Below, piece after piece: positions 1 through 4,500 of a DNA stretch of 5,636 bases. A model generated the notes under the pieces. The model made no database searches and was not told where the DNA came from. It saw nothing but the letters and a program-made list of their open reading frames with translations. Each line of letters opens with the position of its first letter. The stretch's first letter is position 1. Origin of the DNA: an uncultured Ruminococcus sp. (GTDB lineage Bacteria > Bacillota > Clostridia > Oscillospirales > Ruminococcaceae); contig CALESG010000031.1 of NCBI GenBank assembly GCA_937907215.1, positions 1 to 5,636 on the forward strand. Direction: 5' to 3'. The position numbers were made by a program, and so were the translations under genes.

Positions 1-1570
1 CTGTAATAGGAGTAGATGGCTTTTTACCAGCTTTTATTTCAAGATATTTGTGAATAATATATAATGCATTAAGCTGTTGACGTTTATATTCATGGAGTCT
101 TTTTATCTGAATATCAAATATAGAATCACAACTTATATCAAGATTCTGAGTACGTTTAAGATACTCGCAAAGATCTTTTTTGCAGTTAAGCTTAATATCA
201 AGTAATTTCTTAAGAACCTTTTCATCGTCAGCAAATTCAGCTAACTTTTTAAGTTCGTCTGCATTTCTTTTAAATTCGTCACCTATAAGTGATGTGATAA
301 ACTCTGTAAGTTCAGGATTGCAGTGGAGCAGCCATCTGCGAAATGTTATGCCGTTTGTTTTATTATTGAATTTGTCAGGATAAATTTTATAAAAATCAGA
401 CAGTTCAGTTTCCTTAAGAATATCTGTATGAAGTGAAGCAACACCATTTACGCTGTATGAATAGTGAATGCATATATGAGCCATATGAACACGGTCATCT
501 TTATCGATTATAGCAAGTTTTTGATTGTCAAATTTTCTGCGTACCTTGTCATCAAGTATTTCGATGATAGGAACGAGTTGTGGAACTGCTTTATTTAAAT
601 AGGATATAGGCCATTTTTCAAGAGCTTCAGCAAGTATAGTGTGATTAGTATAAGCACAAGTACGGCTTACAATATCAATAGCGTCATCCAGTTCTACACC
701 ACGCTCACAAAGCAGTCTTATAAGTTCAGGAATAACCATTGTAGGATGAGTGTCATTTATTTGAATAGCCGCATAATCCGGCAGGTCATACAAGTTTGAA
801 CCCTTTGCAATGCATTCTTCAAGAATAAGCTGAGCGCCACTGCTTACCATAAAATACTGCTGATAAACACGAAGCAGTCTTCCAGCATCGTCACTATCAT
901 CAGGGTAAAGGAAAAGCGTAAGGTTTTTCTCAATATCTTCTTTATCAAAATTGATACCGTCTTCTACTATTGATTCGTCAACTGTTTCAATATCGAACAG
1001 ATGAAGTTTATTTGTGCAGTTGTCATAGCCTGTAACGTCAATATCGTACATTCTTGATTTTACACTCATGCCACGGAAGTTGATTGTATAGGTCTTATCT
1101 GTTTTTGTAAGCCAACTTTTTTCTTCTATCCATGGATTAGGTTCTTCTGTTTGCAAATTATCTTTAAACTTCTGCTTAAAAAGACCATAGTGATAGTTGA
1201 TGCCAATTCCTGAGCCATTAAGACCAAGGGTGGCGATTGAATCAAGGAAGCAAGCAGCCAGTCTGCCAAGTCCGCCGTTTCCAAGGGATGGCTCCGGTTC
1301 TACTTCTTCAATTTCACATATATCCTTGCCGTTTTCAGCAAGTATTGTCTTTACCTCATCATAAATGCCAAGATTTATAAGGTTATTTGAAAGCAGCTTA
1401 CCAATTAAAAATTCAGCTGAAATATAATATATTTTCTTTTTACCATTATTGGAGATCTTTTTTGCAGCCTCACTTTTTACTACTTCTAAAAGGCCATAAT
1501 ATACTTCCTCATTTGAACAGTCTTTAATAGATTTCCCATATTTATCATTCAATACGTTCTGTAAATTCAT
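1..1570 (-). CDS. glgP: Glycogen/maltodextrin phosphorylase, N-terminal two thirds (partial at left edge)
   Basis: Reading the minus strand from ATG at 1570 gives 523 uninterrupted codons that leave the window. The protein matches family GT35 phosphorylases, which split alpha-1,4-glucan with phosphate to glucose-1-phosphate in the cytoplasm. Family hallmarks appear in order: SLGNGGLGRLAACFLDS near residues 93-111, an NYHYGLFKQ segment just after, INDTHPTMVIPEL near 270-281, YTNHTILAEALEKWP near 305-320, NKTNGITFRRWL near 404-415 and FDIQIKRLHEYKRQ near 483-496. The PLP-binding lysine and C-terminal domain lie beyond the edge; full family members are roughly 750-830 residues. The N-terminus is short: the GNGG motif comes at about 95, so the regulatory extension of animal enzymes is absent. 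The start is supported by GAAAGGA (1579-1585 on the complement) 8 bases upstream. It is transcribed away from an AraC-type regulator gene, a plausible controller. Glycogen versus maltodextrin preference cannot be told. Confidence 0.95.
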   Translation of the reverse strand, partial: MNLQNVLNDKYGKSIKDCSNEEVYYGLLEVVKSEAAKKISNNGKKKIYYISAEFLIGKLLSNNLINLGIYDEVKTILAENGKDICEIEEVEPEPSLGNGGLGRLAACFLDSIATLGLNGSGIGINYHYGLFKQKFKDNLQTEEPNPWIEEKSWLTKTDKTYTINFRGMSVKSRMYDIDVTGYDNCTNKLHLFDIETVDESIVEDGINFDKEDIEKNLTLFLYPDDSDDAGRLLRVYQQYFMVSSGAQLILEECIAKGSNLYDLPDYAAIQINDTHPTMVIPELIRLLCERGVELDDAIDIVSRTCAYTNHTILAEALEKWPISYLNKAVPQLVPIIEILDDKVRRKFDNQKLAIIDKDDRVHMAHICIHYSYSVNGVASLHTDILKETELSDFYKIYPDKFNNKTNGITFRRWLLHCNPELTEFITSLIGDEFKRNADELKKLAEFADDEKVLKKLLDIKLNCKKDLCEYLKRTQNLDISCDSIFDIQIKRLHEYKRQQLNALYIIHKYLEIKAGKKPSTPIT

Positions 1571-1592
1571 AATAATAATCCTTTCATCAAAC

Positions 1593-1666
1593 TGATAGTA
1601 TTATTATATCTATTTTTGCGAAATAATTCTAGCAGAATACATTCTTTTATTTGCACAATACTATCA
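1593..1666. repeat. Perfect 10-bp inverted repeat around the glgP promoter, candidate operator pair
   Basis: TGATAGTATT at 1593-1602 is exactly inverted as AATACTATCA at 1657-1666. The first copy covers the predicted glgP transcription start, and the second lies about 60-70 bases upstream of it. Centre-to-centre distance is 64 bp, close to six helical turns. A related ATAGTA core recurs at 1700-1705 beside the araC-type gene's -35. The arrangement suggests paired sites for a regulator, possibly the neighbouring AraC-family protein. In such AT-rich DNA chance repeats are possible. Confidence 0.45.
1603..1631 (-). promoter_or_regulatory. Candidate sigma-A promoter of glgP
   Basis: On the minus strand a perfect TATAAT -10 lies at 1608-1603. 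A 17-base spacer separates it from a poor -35, TAGAAT (1631-1626), that matches TTGACA at only three positions. Predicted initiation near 1596 gives a leader of about 26 bases containing the GAAAGGA ribosome binding site. A strong -10 with a weak -35 fits a promoter that needs an activator, but this is inference. Confidence 0.5.
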
Positions 1667-1693
1667 TTTTTCAAATAATTTAAGAAAAATCAC

Positions 1694-1723
1694 CTGAAAA
1701 TAGTAACATGAATAATTTATAAT
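1694..1723 (+). promoter_or_regulatory. Candidate promoter of the AraC-family regulator gene
   Basis: TATAAT at 1718-1723 with CTGAAA at 1694-1699 (four of six matches to TTGACA) and an 18-base spacer. Initiation would fall near 1730, giving a leader of under 30 bases that contains TAAGGAG at 1743-1749. An ATAGTA motif (1700-1705) shared with the inverted repeat near glgP lies just inside the spacer, where bound protein could block the promoter (autoregulation, inferred). Confidence 0.45.
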
Positions 1724-1757
1724 AATATTTAATAAAAAAATATAAGGAGCAGATAAG

Positions 1758-2633
1758 ATGAATTTCCTGCAATATGAAACTTATTATGAAAACAAGTCGC
1801 ACACTATGCCTAATTTTCCATATAACACTTATTTATGTTCAATTCCTCTTGATTTTCCCGAAGTTGAAATGCATTGGCATAGTGAAGCTGAACTTATTGT
1901 TATAAAAAAAGGAAGAGGTATAATTGAGGTAGACCTTAAATCATATGATGTAGAAGAAGGCAATATGCTGCTGATATTGCCTGGTCAGCTTCATTCTATA
2001 AAGCAGAAAAAAAATCATATTATGGAGTATGAGAATATTATTTTTGAAACATCATTTTTAGGTGTAAATGACGGCGACTTGTGCGGTGAAATTTTGATGC
2101 CGTTGTTTCAAGGAAAATTATCTCATAGTGTTAAAATTGACGAGAATCTTTCTTATTATGAAAATGTCTCAAGATGCATAGAGAGAATAGATAAACTTTG
2201 CAGTGAAAAGACATATGGTTATCAATTAGGGGTAAAAGGAAACTTATTTTTGTTTTTTTGTAATATTATTCAAAGTCATACTGAAGCTGCACCGGATGTT
2301 CAAAACGGACGCTCTATTGAAAAAATAAAGCTGATTCTTTCGTATATAAGTGAAAATTATATGCATAAAATTACTACAAGTGAAGCAGCAGCAGCGTGTT
2401 ATTATAGTGATTCACATTTTATGAGATTTTTTAAGGCAGCAATGGGAGAAAGTTTTATTCAATATCTTAATAATTATCGCTTAAGAATAGCGGTACAGCT
2501 GCTTTTATCTACAAATGAAAGTATTATAGATATTGCAGCAAAAACCGGATTTGAAAATCTTTCATACTTTAATCGTTGCTTTAAAAAACGTTTTGGAAAA
2601 ACACCCGGACAATATAGAAATGAAGCAAAGTAG
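1758..2633 (+). CDS. AraC-family transcriptional regulator with N-terminal cupin domain
   Basis: This 291-residue protein has the usual two-part AraC/XylS layout. Residues about 25-100 form a cupin-like sensing domain: a MHWHSEAEL motif at 38-46 (His39, His41, Glu45), the GRGIIEVD strand, and LPGQLHS at 74-80 with a further His79. Residues about 185-288 form the DNA-binding domain with two helix-turn-helix units, near 206-226 (SEAAAACYYSDSHFMRFFK) and 255-277 (ending GFENLSYFNRCFKKRFG). It closes with the family signature KTPGQYR at 281-287. TAAGGAG (1743-1749) sits 8 bases before the ATG. The gene is divergent from glgP, so it may sense a sugar and control glgP and itself; ligand and targets are not shown by the sequence. 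The cupin histidines resemble metal-binding cupins but regulators of this class usually bind sugars. It converges on the sigma factor gene with only 30 bases between stop codons. Confidence 0.93.
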   Translation: MNFLQYETYYENKSHTMPNFPYNTYLCSIPLDFPEVEMHWHSEAELIVIKKGRGIIEVDLKSYDVEEGNMLLILPGQLHSIKQKKNHIMEYENIIFETSFLGVNDGDLCGEILMPLFQGKLSHSVKIDENLSYYENVSRCIERIDKLCSEKTYGYQLGVKGNLFLFFCNIIQSHTEAAPDVQNGRSIEKIKLILSYISENYMHKITTSEAAAACYYSDSHFMRFFKAAMGESFIQYLNNYRLRIAVQLLLSTNESIIDIAAKTGFENLSYFNRCFKKRFGKTPGQYRNEAK

Positions 2634-2663
2634 AAATTCTGCTGTATTTTTTATTTATATTAT

Positions 2664-3338
2664 TTAGTTATTATATTTTTTTCTAAGTGCGGAAATAGCA
2701 CGCTTTTCCAGTCGGGAAACATATGATCTGGAAATACCCATCTTATGTGCAATTTCACGCTGCGTCAAAGGAGTAGTTCCATATAATCCATATCTTGCAA
2801 TGAGTATTTCTTTTTCACGTGGATCAGAAAGTTCGTCAACATAGCTGTAAAGCTGTCTGGTTTGCATTCTATTATCTACAATATCATCAAGATTGCTGCC
2901 GTCATCTATCACATCAGAAAGTGTGAGTTGATTTCCGTCCTTGTCGGTATCTAATGCATCACCCATATATACAGTATCAGCCAATTTTTTTTGTGTACGA
3001 AAGCTCATTAAAATTTCATTTTCAATGCATCGGCTCGCATAAGTGGCAAATTTTATTCCTTTATCAGGATTAAATGTAGAAACTGCTTTTATAAGTCCAA
3101 CAGTTCCTATTGAGATCAAATCTTCCTGATCGCAAGCCGCAGCGTAGTATTTTTTGATAATGTGTGCAACAAGACGCATATTGTGAAGGATGAGTTTGTT
3201 TTTTGCCTCTTTATCGCCATCAGCCATAAGTTGGAAATATCTTTTTTCATCTTCGGCAGAAAGCGGTTTTTTAAATTTGCCTGTTTCTTCAACGTGCAGA
3301 AAACATAGAAAAATATGCTGCAAAAATTCTATAAACAC
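2664..3338 (-). CDS. sigK: Sporulation sigma factor, sigma-K-like, with N-terminal pro-sequence
   Basis: This 224-residue sigma-70 family protein most resembles mother-cell factor sigma-K, which directs late spore coat and cortex genes. Region 2 spans about 46-115, including LVAHIIKKYY, EDLISIGTVGLIKAV and FATYASRCIENEILM. Region 4 spans about 168-222, with the helix-turn-helix TQREIAHKMGISRSYVSRLE at 192-211. Region 1.1 is absent, as expected. Residues 3-16 (IEFLQHIFLCFLHV) are hydrophobic and precede KKPLSAEDEKRYF, where Bacillus sigma-K carries the pro-peptide removed by SpoIVFB; the pro-sequence here is a few residues shorter. The gene is continuous, with no skin-type insertion. The start is GTG at 3338, 7 bases from GAGGTG (3351-3346); an ATG two bases upstream is out of frame and stops after three codons. 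Sigma-E is a close paralogue, but the PLS..EEK N-terminus and pro-sequence favour sigma-K. Confidence 0.88.
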   Translation of the reverse strand: MFIEFLQHIFLCFLHVEETGKFKKPLSAEDEKRYFQLMADGDKEAKNKLILHNMRLVAHIIKKYYAAACDQEDLISIGTVGLIKAVSTFNPDKGIKFATYASRCIENEILMSFRTQKKLADTVYMGDALDTDKDGNQLTLSDVIDDGSNLDDIVDNRMQTRQLYSYVDELSDPREKEILIARYGLYGTTPLTQREIAHKMGISRSYVSRLEKRAISALRKKYNN

Positions 3339-3343
3339 ATTTT

Positions 3344-3354
3344 ATCACCTCTTT
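3344..3354 (-). promoter_or_regulatory. sigK: Ribosome binding site deciding the sigK GTG start
   Basis: The complement reads AAAGAGGTGAT, one base short of the full anti-Shine-Dalgarno complement. It lies 7 bases from GTG (3338) and 5 from an overlapping ATG (3340) in the sequence ATGTG. Only GTG opens the sigma-factor frame; ATG gives M-C-L-stop. The N-terminal residues before PLSAEDE are therefore read from a non-ATG codon. Confidence 0.7.
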
Positions 3355-3356
3355 AG

Positions 3357-3386
3357 AATTTATGCAAAGTCAAAGATGTCCTATGC
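3357..3386 (-). promoter_or_regulatory. Candidate sigma-E-type promoter of sigK
   Basis: On the minus strand GCATAGG (3386-3380) and CATAAATT (3364-3357) are separated by 15 bases. In Bacillus the sigma-E consensus is roughly KMATATT, 14-15 bases, CATACAHT, so matches are 5 of 7 and 7 of 8. Sigma-E transcription of sigK is established in Bacillus. One doubt: initiation would fall at the edge of the Shine-Dalgarno sequence, leaving a very short leader. No good sigma-A promoter was found in this direction. Confidence 0.4.
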
Positions 3387-3420
3387 AGATTTGGTAATTA
3401 AATTTGTTTATTATTATTAG

Positions 3421-3449
3421 TTGACCTAAAAATCTTTTTATGTTATAAT
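3421..3449 (+). promoter_or_regulatory. Sigma-A promoter with extended -10 for the PAP2-family gene
   Basis: TTGACC at 3421-3426, a 17-base spacer and TATAAT at 3444-3449, with TG at 3441-3442 making an extended -10. Predicted initiation is near 3456, downstream of the first in-frame ATG (3452). This rules that ATG out as a start on this transcript. Confidence 0.8.
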
Positions 3450-3485
3450 ACATGAAAATGAATACAGTAATATCATTGTTGATCA

Positions 3486-3493
3486 GGGAGGAG
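3486..3493 (+). promoter_or_regulatory. Ribosome binding site deciding the PAP2-family gene start
   Basis: GGGAGGAG lies immediately before ATG 3497, with 5 bases from the GGAGG core to the start codon. No comparable site precedes the ATG at 3452, which would add 15 residues (MKMNTVISLLIREEY). Confidence 0.8.
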
Positions 3494-3496
3494 TAT

Positions 3497-4174
3497 ATGA
3501 AAATAAATAAAATGTTTATATCATTTTTTAAGCGTTATCCGCACTGGAAGCTGCTTTTATACTGGCCTTTATACGGCATTGCATTTGAACTTCTGGAATG
3601 GTATATAAAACCAAGAGTATATAATATCATGTACTCACCAATTGATGATTACATACCGTTTAATGAAATTTTTATCATACCTTATTATTATTGGTTTGTT
3701 GCTCTTATAGGAATTCATGTTTATACGTTTTTTAAAGAACCTGAAGTTTTCAAGAAACTAATGCGTTTTATAATGTTTACTCAAACTTTTGCCGTTATAA
3801 TATTTGCTGTTTACCCGTCAGTTCAATTTTTACGACCTGATGTAATGCCTAGAGATAATATATTTACTGATTTAGTGTCATATATATATACCATTGATAC
3901 AAATACAAATGTATGTCCATCTCTTCATGTTATTGGCGGTGTAGCTGTTCTTTTGGCAGCATCTAAGTGCAAAGCGCTTCAGACTACATCTTGGCGTTGC
4001 TTTTTTGTTATAAGTACATTGCTTATATGTCTTTCAACAGTGTTCTTAAAACAGCATTCTATTCAAGATATGCCGGTGTCTATATTGCTTTGTTTGCTTG
4101 GATATTGGGTTGCATATGGTAAAAACAGTGAGCTGCTGAATAGTAAAATAAGACGTAAATTTAGAACTGCTTAA
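3497..4174 (+). CDS. PAP2-superfamily (AUR1-like) integral membrane phosphatase/phosphotransferase
   Basis: This 225-residue polytopic protein has about six hydrophobic spans, near residues 17-34, 60-78, 89-106, 145-156, 168-184 and 192-208. Catalytic-type motifs of the PAP2 superfamily appear in order: YPSVQFLRP ending at Arg113-Pro114, CPSLHV at 140-145 (Ser142, His144) and KQHSIQD at 185-191 (His187, Asp191). The C-P-S-x-H-V form and the H-x3-D spacing resemble the AUR1/inositol-phosphoceramide synthase-like branch (PAP2_3) rather than classic KxxxxxxRP / PSGH phosphatases; the lysine of the first motif is Tyr106 here. Likely substrates are membrane lipid phosphates such as phosphatidate or polyprenyl diphosphates, but none is shown. 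ATG at 3497 is chosen because GGGAGGAG (3486-3493) lies just before it and the in-frame ATG at 3452 precedes the predicted transcription start. It is monocistronic: strong promoter before it, repeat and terminator after it, and divergent from sigK. Confidence 0.85.
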   Translation: MKINKMFISFFKRYPHWKLLLYWPLYGIAFELLEWYIKPRVYNIMYSPIDDYIPFNEIFIIPYYYWFVALIGIHVYTFFKEPEVFKKLMRFIMFTQTFAVIIFAVYPSVQFLRPDVMPRDNIFTDLVSYIYTIDTNTNVCPSLHVIGGVAVLLAASKCKALQTTSWRCFFVISTLLICLSTVFLKQHSIQDMPVSILLCLLGYWVAYGKNSELLNSKIRRKFRTA

Positions 4175-4180
4175 ATATAC

Positions 4181-4332
4181 TGCTCCACCAACTAAACCTT
4201 GCCGTCAATATTTGTCAAAAATCAAATTTCTCTGCGTCTTCCTCCTCGCCATACGTCAGTATGCTTTCGTCGTCATCCTTGATAAATTTGATTTTTGACT
4301 TCATCTTTTGGCAACGTTTAATTGGTGGAGCA
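4181..4332. repeat. 152-bp long inverted-repeat element (MITE-like or structured intergenic repeat)
   Basis: The ends are exact 11-bp inverted repeats, TGCTCCACCAA (4181-4191) and TTGGTGGAGCA (4322-4332). Inside them, 5-bp arms TAAAC and TTGCC pair with TTTA-type and GGCAA partners across single mismatches. After a small internal loop, GTCAAAAATCAAATTT (4214-4229) pairs perfectly over 16 bp with 4284-4299. At the tip is CATACGTCAGTATG (4250-4263), a 5-bp hairpin with a 4-base loop. Some 42 base pairs could thus form in all. TA dinucleotides at 4178-4179 and 4334-4335 flank the ends and could be a TA target duplication of the IS630/mariner type, but in AT-rich DNA this is weak. There is no room for a transposase. 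It lies between the PAP2-family stop codon and the terminator, so it would be transcribed with that gene. Confidence 0.85.
4215..4304 (-). other. 29-codon acidic ORF inside the inverted repeat (doubtful coding)
   Basis: ATG at 4304 on the minus strand opens MKSKIKFIKDDDESILTYG and ends in EEEDAEKFDF before TGA at 4217-4215. The basic start and the FDF end are encoded by the two arms of the inverted repeat. No convincing Shine-Dalgarno sequence precedes it (only AAAAG) and no promoter was seen. It may be chance in a structured repeat, or a remnant. It matters only if the same frame is kept in other copies. Confidence 0.15.
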
Positions 4333-4336
4333 ATAG

Positions 4337-4373
4337 AAAAAGGCTGCAAATATGCTTTATTTGCGGTCTTTTT
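4337..4373 (+). terminator. Rho-independent terminator after the PAP2-family gene
   Basis: AAAAAGGCTGCAAATA (4337-4352), loop TGCTT (4353-4357), then TATTTGCGGTC (4358-4368) and five Ts (4369-4373). The stem pairs throughout, with two G-T wobbles, and includes an A-tract facing the T-tract. It would also insulate the GH5 promoter downstream. The A-tract on the other side makes it potentially bidirectional. Confidence 0.85.
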
Positions 4374-4380
4374 AATTGTT

Positions 4381-4402
4381 GTAATAAAATTGAAAATATT
4401 AC
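4381..4402. repeat. Small dyad upstream of the cellulase promoter, candidate operator
   Basis: GTAATA (4381-4386) and TATTAC (4397-4402) form a perfect 6-bp inverted repeat around a 10-base AT-rich spacer. It ends 10 bases upstream of the -35 at 4413, the usual place for an activator site. No family can be assigned from sequence, and AT-rich dyads of this size occur by chance. Confidence 0.35.
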
Positions 4403-4412
4403 GTTTTAGCTA

Positions 4413-4441
4413 TTGACAATATTGGAAAATACATTTATAAT
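4413..4441 (+). promoter_or_regulatory. Consensus sigma-A promoter of the GH5 cellulase gene
   Basis: TTGACA (4413-4418) and TATAAT (4436-4441) match the consensus at all twelve positions with the optimal 17-base spacer. Initiation near 4448 gives a leader of about 53 bases ending in AAGGGGG (4486-4492), 8 bases before ATG 4501. No riboswitch or attenuator was recognised in the leader. Confidence 0.88.
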
Positions 4442-4500
4442 ATAAGTGTATAGATGTGTTTGCGTAAATTTAAAAACAGAAAGGCAAGGGGGTATATCGC

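Noticed and set aside
180..383. 67-codon plus-strand ORF
   Set aside because: It lies opposite the glgP frame, which carries clear phosphorylase motifs here; its Ser/Leu-rich translation is typical of an antisense shadow.
2618..2660. Possible terminator after the AraC-family gene (AGCA..TGCT followed by a T-run)
   Set aside because: The stem is only four solid pairs plus a mismatch and overlaps the coding end; too weak to call, though the T6 run may assist termination between the convergent genes.
3368..3373. TTGACT on the minus strand as a sigma-A -35 for sigK
   Set aside because: No -10 at 16-18 bases; the only TAAAAT is 23 bases away and overlaps the start codon region.
3190..3420. 76-codon plus-strand ORF over the start of sigK
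   Set aside because: Antisense to the sigma-factor N-terminus and its promoter region, with no ribosome binding site and no recognisable domain.
3397..3420. ATT-rich short tandem tract between sigK and the PAP2-family gene
   Set aside because: Only a few ATT triplets in AT-rich intergenic DNA; not distinguishable from composition.
4181..4332. CRISPR repeat or integron attC-like site
   Set aside because: There is one unit only, with no spacer array, and no attC core sites or integrase were recognised.
4448..4500. Riboswitch or attenuator in the cellulase leader
   Set aside because: Only about 53 bases with no stable stem or known aptamer motif.
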